DNA from: Clostridium_T sp040217795
GTDB lineage: Bacteria; Bacillota; Clostridia; Clostridiales; Clostridiaceae
Reading direction: 5' to 3'
Length of the DNA stretch: 64,000 bases
NCBI GenBank assembly: GCA_040217795.1
Contig: JBEHWK010000006.1
Span: forward strand, 3,179 to 67,178
Every line of letters begins with the position of its first letter. Positions within the stretch are counted from its first letter, which is position 1. The notes under the pieces were generated by a model. It ran no database searches. It was not told where the DNA came from and saw only the letters and a program-made list of their open reading frames with translations. Positions 8,512-16,595 of the stretch are shown here, piece by piece. A program made the position numbers and the translations under genes.

Positions 8512-9474
8512 TTACAGCACCTCCCAGCTTATATGTTGATTGTTAAGGTATTTAACTACCTTTTCTTCATATTCGTCGCTGATATTGATAACAAGGCTTC
8601 CTAAAACATCATCCCTGAATTTTTCAAGTTTTCCCCATACTATAGAGAAATCAATGTTCAGTTCTCTTGCCATTTGTGTGATAAGTGAGTTTTCGCTTAT
8701 GTCCTTAGGAAAATATAATCTTATATTTACTCCTGTATCCGGAAGAGTTTCATCCTCTTCTTCCCCAAGGAAATTCTTTAAACTTAAACCCGGTCTTAAG
8801 AACAGTTCCTCTGCTTTACCCTCAGCCTTAATTATTCCCCCTTCAATTAAAGCCACCTTCTCGCAGATCTCCTTTACCACTTCCATCTGATGTGTAACTA
8901 CTACTATGGTTATTCTCATTTCTTTGTTAATCTTCAGCAGCAAGGAAAGGATATCCTTTGTCATCTTCGGATCCAGCGCTGATGTAGCTTCATCACACAA
9001 AAGCACCTTTGGTTCAAGAACCAGGGCTCTTGCTATTGCCACCCTTTGTTTCTGCCCTCCACTCAGCTGAGACGGTTTGCTTTTTGCCTTCTCCCTTAGT
9101 CCCACTAAATCAAGAAGCGAATTTACCTTTTCTTTTATTTCCTCTTTCTTATATCCCCATACTTCAAGAGGAAGAGCCACATTATCAAATACTGTCTTTG
9201 TCTGCAGCAAGTTAAAATTTTGAAAAATCATCCCCAAATTTTTTCTGAATTCCCTTATACCATCAGCTGAAAGCTCTGATACTTCTTGTCCCATTACATT
9301 TAAACTGCCGGAGTCGTAATCTTCTAATCTGTTGATGCATCTTAACAAAGTAGATTTACCTGCTCCTGAATGGCCTATTATGCCATAAATTTGTCCTTCT
9401 TCGATGCTTAAGTTAATCTCCTTAAGAACCACTGTTTCATTGAAACTTTTGCTTAAGCCTTTTATTTCAATCAT
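8512..9474 (-). CDS. metN: Methionine ABC transporter ATP-binding protein MetN
   Basis: 320 residues. Walker A is GHSGAGKST, the Q-loop is MIFQNFNLLQ, the ABC signature is LSGGQKQRVAIARAL, Walker B is VLLCDEATSALD and the switch His is in VVVTHQ. The C-terminal ~75 residues (TGVNIRLYF... to ...YLNNQHISWEVL) match the NIL domain that binds methionine for allosteric inhibition of uptake. The start ATG was chosen because GGAGGTAG lies just upstream; an ATG five codons earlier overlaps that ribosome-binding site. First gene of the operon behind the SAM riboswitch. Confidence 0.95.
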   Translation of the reverse strand: MIEIKGLSKSFNETVVLKEINLSIEEGQIYGIIGHSGAGKSTLLRCINRLEDYDSGSLNVMGQEVSELSADGIREFRKNLGMIFQNFNLLQTKTVFDNVALPLEVWGYKKEEIKEKVNSLLDLVGLREKAKSKPSQLSGGQKQRVAIARALVLEPKVLLCDEATSALDPKMTKDILSLLLKINKEMRITIVVVTHQMEVVKEICEKVALIEGGIIKAEGKAEELFLRPGLSLKNFLGEEEDETLPDTGVNIRLYFPKDISENSLITQMARELNIDFSIVWGKLEKFRDDVLGSLVINISDEYEEKVVKYLNNQHISWEVL

Positions 9475-9524
9475 TAAAGCTACCTCCATATTCTTTTGTT
9501 CATCCGGATAAATAAAATAATTAA

Positions 9525-9550
9525 GGCACCAGAGAATAAACTCTAGTGCC
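9525..9550 (-). terminator. Riboswitch-linked terminator hairpin upstream of metN
   Basis: Minus-strand arms GGCACTAGAG and CTCTGGTGCC with loop TTTATT, then a T-rich tract (TTAATTATTTTATTT). It lies between the SAM-I aptamer and the metN ribosome-binding site, the expected place for the expression platform. SAM binding should favour this hairpin. Confidence 0.8.
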
Positions 9551-9573
9551 GGTAAATAGCCACTTTAATTTAC

Positions 9574-9690
9574 TCTCTTATCTATCAGTCTTAATCCGAC
9601 TGCAGGAATTAGCACCTTACATAAGCTGTATAAAACATATGTTGGTTGCCGGGTTTCTTAGGGCCAGTCCCTCCACCTCTCAAGATAAGA
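9574..9690 (-). ncRNA. SAM-I (S-box) riboswitch controlling metNIQ
   Basis: Read on the minus strand, this contains the S-box hallmarks in order: P1 strand CTTATCTTGAGAGG, GGTGGAGGGACTGGCCC, the kink-turn/core AAACCCGGCAACC, AAGGTGCTAATTCC with CTGCAG, and a closing AGATAAGAG pairing back to P1. This family senses S-adenosylmethionine and turns off downstream methionine genes at high SAM. It sits about 100 nt upstream of metN. Confidence 0.95.
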
Positions 9691-9717
9691 AAAAATGTTT
9701 TAATTTGTATGTGTATT

Positions 9718-9746
9718 ACTATAATATAAATATAAATCAAATGCAA
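9718..9746 (-). promoter_or_regulatory. Sigma-A-type promoter of the met operon
   Basis: On the minus strand: -35 TTGCAT, 17-bp spacer, -10 TATAGT. The predicted start is ~20 nt before the SAM aptamer. Confidence 0.6.
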
Positions 9747-9863
9747 TAAATTATAATATTTTTAGTATATTATTTTAATTTTTTCCGATAAATTTTAAAT
9801 GTACTATATGTAAACATTATTTATTAACATATTAATAATTATTTTAAGTAAAATCTGGCAATA

Positions 9864-9899
9864 AAATAGATAGTTATTCGCTAGGATAACTATCTATTT
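9864..9899 (-). terminator. Terminator downstream of the DUF350 gene
   Basis: A perfect 14-bp inverted repeat AAATAGATAGTTAT/ATAACTATCTATTT with an 8-base loop, flanked by T-rich sequence in the direction of the DUF350 gene. Confidence 0.7.
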
Positions 9900-9906
9900 A
9901 CTATTT

Positions 9907-10110
9907 CTATGCTACAACCTTGGAAACCACCATTCCTATTGCAATCAAAAGTCCTGCAACAACAATAGCCACAGCAATGTTTCCCTTTTCCAGTTCCTTG
10001 TTCAGATCCGCAGGAAGCATTTTGTCAAAAAGTATATACCCTATTATCATAATAAGAATGCCCACTAATCCAAACAAAACACTTAAACCCATATTTACCA
10101 GTACATCCAT
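9907..10110 (-). CDS. DUF350-family small membrane protein
   Basis: 67 residues with two hydrophobic helices: VLFGLVGILIMIIGYILFDK and GNIAVAIVVAGLLIAIGMVV. They are joined by a short charged loop with LNKELEKGN just before the second helix. The helix, D-K, N-x-x-A-x-A pattern resembles one half of the DUF350 repeat (YjfL family), which is usually found duplicated. The start ATG follows AGGAGG. Function unknown; the family is sometimes linked to envelope stress. The gene is monocistronic with its own terminator. Confidence 0.7.
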   Translation of the reverse strand: MDVLVNMGLSVLFGLVGILIMIIGYILFDKMLPADLNKELEKGNIAVAIVVAGLLIAIGMVVSKVVA

Positions 10111-10195
10111 GAAAAAACCTCCTAAATGTTATATTTTAATTTTAATATAAATTAATTCCAACTTCTAGTTGTTTTTTCATGGGGTAAAATTCATA

Positions 10196-10822
10196 CTATA
10201 TGGACACCTTATCCTTAAGCTTTTCAAATGTGCCGTCTCCTACCCGGTCTATTTTCTTAAGTTCGTCAATGGATTTAAAGCCGCCATTTTTCTCTCTGTA
10301 TTCTATTATTTTCTCCGCCATTACCTTCCCAACTCCAGGAAGAGTATCCAATTCTGCTGCTGTGGCAGTATTCAGGTTTACCCTTCCGTCAGACATAACT
10401 CCTGAGGATATACCAGGTGAAGAATTTGATTCAGCGCCTCCCTGCAAAACAGCATCCTTGCTTCCTATTACAATACATTCATGATTCTGAAGTTCTTTAG
10501 CCAGATTGATATTTCCGGTATAACTTTTATCATTAAATCCTCCCGCCTCAATTATAAGATCCTTGACTATGGAGCCTTTATCCATGATATATACCTCCGG
10601 CCTTTTTATTTCTCCTTTAATTTCCACAATGATTTTCTCCCCTGAGGTATTCTTTGATTTATTATCTTCCTTCTCTACTCCTTCTGAAACGAACATTTCA
10701 CCAACCTGCTCTTCTGTCAGCGGTTTTGGCCTGTTTATAAATATGTATACTCCCGAAGAAATGGTTATTATAACCAGCAATGCTATAGTGCCTATGAATT
10801 TTTCTCTTAAAGTAATCTTCAT
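10196..10822 (-). CDS. comEA: ComEA-type competence DNA-binding protein (SLBB + helix-hairpin-helix)
   Basis: 208 residues. A membrane anchor lies near the N-terminus (FIGTIALLVIITISSGVYIF). An SLBB-like domain spans ~65-120 (IIVEIKGEIKRPEVYIMDKG). A C-terminal double helix-hairpin-helix spans ~148-208: VNLNTATAAELDTLPGVGKV and then GGFKSIDELKKIDRVGDGTF. These are the ComEA family hallmarks, in which the protein binds dsDNA at the outer face of the membrane for uptake. Start ATG with AAGGAGATAAT. No comEC/comEB is adjacent, so a transformation role is inferred from the family only. Confidence 0.9.
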   Translation of the reverse strand: MKITLREKFIGTIALLVIITISSGVYIFINRPKPLTEEQVGEMFVSEGVEKEDNKSKNTSGEKIIVEIKGEIKRPEVYIMDKGSIVKDLIIEAGGFNDKSYTGNINLAKELQNHECIVIGSKDAVLQGGAESNSSPGISSGVMSDGRVNLNTATAAELDTLPGVGKVMAEKIIEYREKNGGFKSIDELKKIDRVGDGTFEKLKDKVSI

Positions 10823-10855
10823 ATTATCTCCTTAATTCTCGTATATAATTAATTA

Positions 10856-10906
10856 TTGACACTATTACACGCTTTTATATAGCAATAATGCTGTATTTTT
10901 GCTATA
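10856..10906 (+). promoter_or_regulatory. Candidate promoter and palindrome upstream of the dac gene
   Basis: TTGACA (10856-10861), 16 bp, then TATAGC (10878-10883). The -10 is part of an inverted repeat TATAGCAA/TTGCTATA (10878-10885, 10899-10906) that could be an operator or a 5' leader hairpin. Direct evidence is only the motif fit. Confidence 0.4.
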
Positions 10907-10941
10907 CTTATTTTTATGAAGTATAACCTACAGGGGGTATT

Positions 10942-12264
10942 ATGAAAAAACTTTCATTTTTTTTACTTTTAATATTTGCTTTCAGCTTTTTTTATAATGT
11001 AAATGTAAAAGCTGCTGTCTCAGCTCCTGCTTCTGATGCCGAAGGTGTTGTTTTAATGGATGCAGTTACTGGCAAAGTACTGTATGAAAAAAATGGCAGC
11101 AAAATTTTAGCCCCTGCTTCTACTACAAAAATTATGACAGCCTTACTGGTTTTAAAAAATTGCCAGCTAAGTGAAACGGTTACAGTTAGTAAAAGTGCCA
11201 CAGAAGCAGAAGGTACCAGAATAGGATTAGTAGAAGGAGAGATATTTACAGTAAAGGATCTTCTCTACGGAATGCTGCTTTTATCTGCAAATGATTGTGC
11301 TGAGGCATTGGCAGAACATGTTTCAGGTTCACCAGCAGCCTTTGCTGACCTTATGAATAAAACTGCCAGGGAACTGGGTGCTAAAGATACTCATTTTGTT
11401 AATCCTTCGGGGCTATACGAGGATGATCACAAGACCACAGCCTACGATCTTTCACTCATCATGGGGGAAGTATCCAAGAACCAGACTTTCCTGGATATAA
11501 CGAGAACCCCTGCTTACGAATTCCCGGATTCCAATCTGGGAGGACAAAGACATTGGGCTGACAATAAAAATGATCTTGTCAGAAAGAACAGCAAATACTA
11601 TTATCAGTATGCATTGACAGGCAAATCAGGATATACTACCCCATCTAAGCACACTTATACAGCAGTTGCTGAAAAAGATGGGCAGAAATTAATCCTGAGC
11701 ATTTTATATTCTCCAAGCAAGGATAGCTATTTCAGTGAGGCTAAAACAATATTTGAATATGGCTTTGATAATTTCAGCACTGTGAAGCTTTACTCAAAAG
11801 GGGATGTTTTATGTGAGTATTCCATGGGAGATTCCGACAAGATACCGCTTTTAGCCACGCAGGATATTTACTGCACAGTAAAAAAAGGTGAGGAGAATTC
11901 CATAAAATCAACTGTAACTCCTGAGGATAAAGATTTATCTGATGTTTCCTTTAATAAAGGAGATGAAATCCTGTCTGCATCACTTTATATAAACAACGAG
12001 AAAGCTCAGACAGTAAAGCTGGCTGCCGGCGTTGACAAGCCTAAGACTTTAAGTGTCATTTCTTCAAATGTTTACAGCGGATCAGGTTTAATAAAGAAGG
12101 TTCTTATTACATGTGCTTCAGTCTTTGTCCTGGTGTTTATGTTTATATCACGCAGAAAAAGAGTTATAAAAAGAAGAAAAGCAAAAGCAAAATATAATCA
12201 AATGGTAAAAAAGAAAAACAAATACAATAAGAGATACAAATACAATAAGAAAAATTATTTTTAA
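10942..12264 (+). CDS. D-alanyl-D-alanine carboxypeptidase (PBP5/DacF family)
   Basis: 440 residues with an N-terminal signal peptide (~1-25, ending VKA). Serine-type carboxypeptidase motifs are S-x-x-K in PASTTKIMTALL, S-x-N in LLSANDCAEA and K-T-G-like K-S-G in LTGKSGYTT. A PBP5 C-terminal beta domain (~290-375) precedes a single membrane helix (VLITCASVFVLVFMFI) and a strongly basic 35-residue tail (KRRKAKAKYNQ...YNKKNYF). It trims the terminal D-Ala from peptidoglycan stem peptides. The transmembrane anchor instead of the usual amphipathic helix suggests DacF or a related clostridial paralogue. Start ATG after CAGGGGG. It is the only plus-strand gene in its neighbourhood and shares a bidirectional terminator with the rluD-type gene. 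Confidence 0.93.
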   Translation: MKKLSFFLLLIFAFSFFYNVNVKAAVSAPASDAEGVVLMDAVTGKVLYEKNGSKILAPASTTKIMTALLVLKNCQLSETVTVSKSATEAEGTRIGLVEGEIFTVKDLLYGMLLLSANDCAEALAEHVSGSPAAFADLMNKTARELGAKDTHFVNPSGLYEDDHKTTAYDLSLIMGEVSKNQTFLDITRTPAYEFPDSNLGGQRHWADNKNDLVRKNSKYYYQYALTGKSGYTTPSKHTYTAVAEKDGQKLILSILYSPSKDSYFSEAKTIFEYGFDNFSTVKLYSKGDVLCEYSMGDSDKIPLLATQDIYCTVKKGEENSIKSTVTPEDKDLSDVSFNKGDEILSASLYINNEKAQTVKLAAGVDKPKTLSVISSNVYSGSGLIKKVLITCASVFVLVFMFISRRKRVIKRRKAKAKYNQMVKKKNKYNKRYKYNKKNYF

Positions 12265-12306
12265 ATAAAAGAGCAGAGACCAGCTTACTGGTCTCTGCTC
12301 TTTTAT
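12265..12306. terminator. Bidirectional intrinsic terminator
   Basis: 19-bp perfect arms (ATAAAAGAGCAGAGACCAG and its complement) with a 4-base loop and A/T tracts on both sides. It serves the convergent dac and pseudouridine synthase genes and overlaps the stop codon of the latter. Confidence 0.95.
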
Positions 12307-13202
12307 TGCCCATTTTTCAGCTTATTTACGAGTTCCTTCATATCTTCCGGAAGTTCTGCCCTTAATCTAAGTTCCTTCCTTGTCCTTGGACTATGAAGAT
12401 CCAATCCGTAAGCATGCAGCGCCTGCCTTTTTATAAATTCCTCATCTTCAGTTCCATAAAGACTATCTCCGAATATCGGATGCCCCAGATGGCTCATATG
12501 CACTCTTATCTGGTGTGTTCTTCCTGTTTCCAGAAGACATTCAACTAAATCAGCATCTTTATAACTTTCCACCACTTTATAGTGAGTTACGCTCTCCTGC
12601 CCTCTTTTATCTACAGTTCTTTTAATGGTATCATCACTTTCCCTGTATATAGGCTCGTTTATTGTTCCTTCTTTTTCTTTAAGGTTTCCGTGAACTATCG
12701 TCAAATACCTCTTTTGAAAATGCTCTTCCTTCATTTCCTTTGAGAGCTGCATATGTGAATACTGATTTTTAGCAATTATAATAAGACCTGATGTATTCAT
12801 ATCAAGCCTGCTTACCAGTCTTACAATACAATTTTGACCTGTTTTTCTGAAGTAATTTATTATGCCATTGGATAAGGTTCCATTATAATGGCTTTTAGTT
12901 GGATGGACAACCATAAAAGGTTCCTTATTTACCACAATTATGTCCTCATCCTCATAAACTACGTTGATTGGTATATCTTCCGGCTCTATATTCTGGGTTT
13001 CTTCCTTTTCCAGATCTATAGTGATTTTTTCTCCCCTGGAAATGACGTAGTTCATTTTAACAGCCTTACCATCTGCCAGTATCCTCTTATCCAGGGCTGC
13101 TCCCCTGATTAATCTTGTTGACAAACCCAATTCTTCCTTTAAAAACTCTCTGATTTTCAGTTTATGGAATTCTTCCGGAACTATCTTTTCAATCTTGCTC
13201 AT
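12303..13202 (-). CDS. RluA/RluD-family 23S rRNA pseudouridine synthase
   Basis: 299 residues. An S4 RNA-binding domain lies at ~12-75 (KIREFLKEELGLSTRLIRGA). The catalytic motif with the nucleophilic Asp is RLVSRLDMNTSGLIIIAKN. The C-terminal signature is GRTHQIRVHMSHLGHPIFGD, followed by QALHAYGLDLHSP. The family isomerises uridines in helix 69 or related rRNA sites. Which uridines this paralogue modifies cannot be told from sequence. Start ATG with AAGGCGGT upstream. It heads the yqeK-nadD-yhbY-obg side of the minus-strand block, separated from yqeK by 13 bp. Confidence 0.93.
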   Translation of the reverse strand: MSKIEKIVPEEFHKLKIREFLKEELGLSTRLIRGAALDKRILADGKAVKMNYVISRGEKITIDLEKEETQNIEPEDIPINVVYEDEDIIVVNKEPFMVVHPTKSHYNGTLSNGIINYFRKTGQNCIVRLVSRLDMNTSGLIIIAKNQYSHMQLSKEMKEEHFQKRYLTIVHGNLKEKEGTINEPIYRESDDTIKRTVDKRGQESVTHYKVVESYKDADLVECLLETGRTHQIRVHMSHLGHPIFGDSLYGTEDEEFIKRQALHAYGLDLHSPRTRKELRLRAELPEDMKELVNKLKNGQ

Positions 13203-13215
13203 TTTTTACCGCCTT

Positions 13216-13794
13216 TTACCTTGATTCCTTCAAATAAGTGATGAGATAATTTCTGGCGTCTATAGTCTGTGGATGGATGAGTCCGCCATTTCTTATTATA
13301 TATTTAACAGTATTATCAATCCCCTTAAGAACTCCTTCATCTAAACTTTTAAACGTCAGTTCCCTTAGTTCATCAATTCCCCTGAAATATCTTCCTGGCT
13401 CTATTGTATCAGCTATATAAATAATCTTCTCCAAAGTAGTCATATTCCTCTTACCGGTTGTATGACAGGCAACAGCGCTTAATATTTCCTCATCATGGAT
13501 TCCCATGATTTTTTTCCCCAACACAGCTGCCGCTTTTCCATGAAGAAGTTCCGGAACCTTTCTCTCAATTTCATCTATATATAAAGAGTTTTCCTCAAGT
13601 ATTCTGCACAATTCTTCTTCACTTAAATTTTTTGCTGCATCATGAAGCAGTGCTGCAATTTCAGTTCTTTCCTTATCTTCATTATTTGCTTCAGCAAGCT
13701 GAACAGCTGTTATTGCAACTCCTAAAGTATGTTTAAATCTTGCTTCCTTCAGATTAGCTTTCAAATACTGAAGAATTTGTTCCTTACTCCACAT
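13216..13794 (-). CDS. yqeK: HD-domain hydrolase YqeK (diadenosine tetraphosphatase)
   Basis: 192 residues from the ATG after AAGGAGGAAAGTTTA. HD-domain metal ligands are RFKHTLGVA (first His), AALLHDAAKNL (His-Asp), LHGKAAAVLG and SAVACHTTGKRNM. IIYIADTIEPGR is the C-terminal family signature. YqeK proteins hydrolyse Ap4A to ADP. The gene sits 45 bp downstream of nadD, an arrangement kept across Firmicutes. Confidence 0.93.
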   Translation of the reverse strand: MWSKEQILQYLKANLKEARFKHTLGVAITAVQLAEANNEDKERTEIAALLHDAAKNLSEEELCRILEENSLYIDEIERKVPELLHGKAAAVLGKKIMGIHDEEILSAVACHTTGKRNMTTLEKIIYIADTIEPGRYFRGIDELRELTFKSLDEGVLKGIDNTVKYIIRNGGLIHPQTIDARNYLITYLKESR

Positions 13795-13838
13795 TAAACT
13801 TTCCTCCTTAAAATACAACCCCTGATTAAATGGCTCTT

Positions 13839-14444
13839 TTAATCTTTATAAAGCCCCTTCCCTTCTATATACCTTATAACTGCAGGACTTAAATATTTAT
13901 CTGCATCATGTCCTTTTCTTAATGCTTCCCTTATCTCTGATGAGGATATATCCTGAGCTTCAAGGTCCAGCAAAATCACAGAGTGCCCGTATTTTTCTTC
14001 TGTTTTCTCCCTTGCTTCATGAACATCTTCCTTTAAATACCCTGGTCTCGTAAATATCACCAGAGAAGCAGTATCAAGTATTTCCTGCACATTACGCCAC
14101 TTTTCCAACTGAACCAGACTGTCTGCTCCTGCTATAAAAAAAAGCTCACAGTCGCCATATTCATCTTTTAAATGTTTTAAGGTCAGAAATGTGTAGCTTA
14201 ATCCTTTTTTTTTGATTTCATAATCTGAAACTTCAAAATAATTATAATCAGATATGGCAGCTTTCACCATTTCATATCTGTGTTTTTCATCAGTAATCTT
14301 TTTGTGAGTCTTATGTGGGGGAGTTCCCGCAGGCATAAATATAACCTTATCCAAGGCTAATTTCTTATAGGCTTTATCCGCAATGTAAATATGACCATTA
14401 TGAGGGGGGTCAAAAGTCCCCCCCATTATTCCAATTTTCTTCAT
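13839..14444 (-). CDS. nadD: Nicotinate-nucleotide adenylyltransferase NadD
   Basis: 201 residues. The N-terminal nucleotidyltransferase motif is MGGTFDPPHNGHIYIA, the substrate loop is VIFMPAGTPPHK and the C-terminal ISSSEIREALRKG carries the ISSTxIR signature. It makes deamido-NAD from nicotinate mononucleotide and ATP. Only a weak ribosome-binding site is visible, with yhbY ending 6 bp upstream, so translation may be coupled. Confidence 0.95.
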   Translation of the reverse strand: MKKIGIMGGTFDPPHNGHIYIADKAYKKLALDKVIFMPAGTPPHKTHKKITDEKHRYEMVKAAISDYNYFEVSDYEIKKKGLSYTFLTLKHLKDEYGDCELFFIAGADSLVQLEKWRNVQEILDTASLVIFTRPGYLKEDVHEAREKTEEKYGHSVILLDLEAQDISSSEIREALRKGHDADKYLSPAVIRYIEGKGLYKD

Positions 14445-14450
14445 TTATTA

Positions 14451-14750
14451 CTATTTTATATAAGGTAATTCTATCTTAGGTTTTTTAGTGCTTTGTTTAA
14501 AAAGAACTATTTTGCTTCCTATTGCCTGAACACCTTCACAGCCTGTTTTTTCACAAATGATATTTGAAGCTTCTCTTGTATCCAATCCTGAATTTTCAAG
14601 TACCTTTATTTTAATAAGCTCTCTTGCTTCCAAAGCCTCTTCAACCTGCTTTATGAAAGCATCTTCTATTCCGTTCTTTCCTATCTGGAATATAACATCC
14701 AGATTATTTGAAAGAGATCTTAAATAAGCTCTTTGTTTGCTTGTAATCAT
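14451..14750 (-). CDS. yhbY: YhbY (CRS1/YhbY-domain) RNA-binding protein
   Basis: 99 residues filling one CRM/YhbY domain: ITSKQRAYLRSLSNNLDVIF at the start, IGKNGIEDAFIKQVEEAL with the GKNG loop, ELIKIKVLENS, and VQAIGSKIVLFKQS near the end. The family binds pre-50S particles. It lies between obg and nadD, as in most Firmicutes. Start ATG after GGAAGGATGAATAGGTAGA. Confidence 0.95.
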   Translation of the reverse strand: MITSKQRAYLRSLSNNLDVIFQIGKNGIEDAFIKQVEEALEARELIKIKVLENSGLDTREASNIICEKTGCEGVQAIGSKIVLFKQSTKKPKIELPYIK

Positions 14751-14768
14751 TCTACCTATTCATCCTTC

Positions 14769-16055
14769 CTACATCAGGTATTCAAATTCGAAGTCGTTAA
14801 GTTTCACGTAATCTCCGTCCTGAATTCCCATTTCTCTTAGTTCAGCCATAATTCCCTTGTTGTTAAGAACCTTATGGAAGTATCTTAACGAGTCATAATC
14901 ATTGACATTAACAGCAGACAGAAGTCTGTCTACGAAAGTTCCTTCCACTACATAAACCTTTCCGTCTTCGCCTTCTTCAACTCTTATTGTATATGTGAAT
15001 TTCTTGTCTTCTGGTACAAATCTCTCTTCTTCCGCTATCTCTAAATCCTTTATTGGAATTTCTTTAAGTATTCTTGCAGCTTCCTTAATTACTTCTTCAA
15101 CCCCTGAATTTGTAGCTGCAGACATTTTGAAGACTTTGTCATAACCCATCTCATTAATTTTCTTCTTGAAGTTTTCATATACTTCTTCATCAAAAAGCAT
15201 ATCAGCTTTATTTGCCACAACTATCTGCGGTCTGTCCCATAGCTTAACGGAATATTTCTTTAGTTCCTCATTGATTTTTAAGAAATCTTCAACAGGATCT
15301 CTTCCTTCTATTCCGGAGATATCCACTATGTGTATCAAAAGTCTTGTTCTTTCAATGTGTCTCAGAAACTGTATTCCAAGACCCACACCTTCAGCTGCTC
15401 CTTCAATAATTCCAGGGATATCTGCCATAACAAAAGGTTCAATTCCAGGAACGCTTACAACACCTAAGTTAGGTTTTAAAGTTGTAAAGTGGTAGTTTGC
15501 TATTTTAGGTCTTGCCTTTGATACCACTGAAAGAAGTGTTGATTTTCCTACGTTAGGAAAACCTAATAAACCTACATCCGCAAGAAGCTTAAGTTCAAGT
15601 GTAACCCATCTTTCTTCTCCCGGCATTCCAGGTTCTGCAAAGTTTGGCGCCTGTCTTGTAGGTGTGCAGAATTTTGCATTTCCTTTTCCGCCTTTTCCGC
15701 CCTTGCATACTTTGTATGTATCTCCCCCATGGGATAAATCTGCCATTATCTTATTTGTTTCCACATCCCTTATGATTGTTCCCATAGGTACATGGATTAT
15801 GTAATCTTCTCCATCTTTTCCGTAGCACTTTGAGCCTGAACCATTAACTCCTTTTTCTGCTAAGAACTTCTTCTTGTATTTAAAGTCCAGAAGTGTGGTC
15901 ATATTGGTATCAGCAACGAAAATTACGTCTCCGCCGTCTCCTCCATCTCCTCCGTCAGGACCTCCTAGCGGAACATATTTTTCTCTTCTGAAGGATACGG
16001 AACCATCTCCGCCATCTCCTGATTTTACGAATATCTTGGCTGTATCTATAAACAT
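14769..16055 (-). CDS. obg: Ribosome-assembly GTPase Obg (CgtA)
   Basis: 428 residues from the ATG that follows AAGGTGATGTAT. The Obg glycine-rich fold spans 1-158 (GGDGSVSFRREKYVPLGGPD). The G domain has G1 GFPNVGKST, G3 DIPGIIEGA, G4 NKAD and G5 SAAT. The C-terminal OCT domain covers ~350-428 (YVVEGTFVDRLLSAVNVND). It is an essential GTPase in 50S maturation and stress/sporulation signalling. It lies downstream of rpmA but is separated by a terminator and a 230-bp spacer. Confidence 0.97.
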   Translation of the reverse strand: MFIDTAKIFVKSGDGGDGSVSFRREKYVPLGGPDGGDGGDGGDVIFVADTNMTTLLDFKYKKKFLAEKGVNGSGSKCYGKDGEDYIIHVPMGTIIRDVETNKIMADLSHGGDTYKVCKGGKGGKGNAKFCTPTRQAPNFAEPGMPGEERWVTLELKLLADVGLLGFPNVGKSTLLSVVSKARPKIANYHFTTLKPNLGVVSVPGIEPFVMADIPGIIEGAAEGVGLGIQFLRHIERTRLLIHIVDISGIEGRDPVEDFLKINEELKKYSVKLWDRPQIVVANKADMLFDEEVYENFKKKINEMGYDKVFKMSAATNSGVEEVIKEAARILKEIPIKDLEIAEEERFVPEDKKFTYTIRVEEGEDGKVYVVEGTFVDRLLSAVNVNDYDSLRYFHKVLNNKGIMAELREMGIQDGDYVKLNDFEFEYLM

Positions 16056-16159
16056 ATACATCACCTTACCTTATATGGATTTTTATTATTTTTCATTTAG
16101 ACTTATTTAATCACTTAAATATTACATCAGCAAAATAAATTTTGCAATGCTTCAATATT

Positions 16160-16254
16160 AATTAGGAATGAAGATTTACGAATTAAAAATCAATACTTTT
16201 TATATAAATCTGTGGCTCTGTAATTCCTAATTCCTAACCCTTAATTCTTAACTA
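16160..16254. repeat. AT-rich inverted-repeat insert between rpmA and obg
   Basis: Arms AATTAGGAAT (16160-16169) and ATTCCTAATT (16223-16232), the right arm continuing as tandem TTCCTAAcCCTTAATTCTTAA-like units to ~16252. This low-complexity block splits the otherwise compact rpmA-obg junction and looks like a small non-autonomous insert. No coding content. Confidence 0.45.
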
Positions 16255-16284
16255 ATAAAGCACCCTTGTACCAGGGTGCTTTAT
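16255..16284 (-). terminator. Terminator after rpmA
   Basis: Perfect 12-bp arms ATAAAGCACCCT/AGGGTGCTTTAT with a 6-base loop, starting just beyond the rpmA stop codon. Confidence 0.85.
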
Positions 16285-16291
16285 ATAAAGA

Positions 16292-16591
16292 CTATTCAGC
16301 TATTTCTTCTACATCAACTGGGTAAACAGAAGCTTTCTTCTTATCCTTACCCATTCTTTCGAACTTAACAACTCCATCAACTTTAGCGAAAAGAGTGTCA
16401 TCCTTACCCTTTCCAACGTTAGTTCCTGGGTGGATTTTAGTTCCTCTTTGTCTTACAATGATATTACCTGCTAAAACGAATTCGCCGTCAGCAGACTTAA
16501 CTCCTAATCTCTTTGATTCAGAGTCTCTACCGTTCTTAGAGCTACCTACCCCTTTTTTGTGAGCGAACAATTGAAGGTTCATTATTAACAT
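16292..16591 (-). CDS. rpmA: 50S ribosomal protein bL27 with Prp-cleaved N-terminal extension
   Basis: 99 residues. The extension MNLQLF precedes AHKKGVGSSKNGRDS, the mature N-terminus in Firmicutes; the LQLF/AHKKG junction is the known processing site of the cysteine protease Prp, whose gene is adjacent. The core has GNIIVRQRGTKIHPG and MGKDKKKASVYP. Start ATG after AGGAGGTGTAACACC; an internal ATG three codons on is also possible. Last gene of rplU-prp-rpmA. Confidence 0.97.
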   Translation of the reverse strand: MLIMNLQLFAHKKGVGSSKNGRDSESKRLGVKSADGEFVLAGNIIVRQRGTKIHPGTNVGKGKDDTLFAKVDGVVKFERMGKDKKKASVYPVDVEEIAE

Positions 16592-16595
16592 GGTG

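Noticed and set aside
9546..9749. 67-residue plus-strand frame
   Set aside because: It runs antisense through the SAM-I riboswitch and its promoter.
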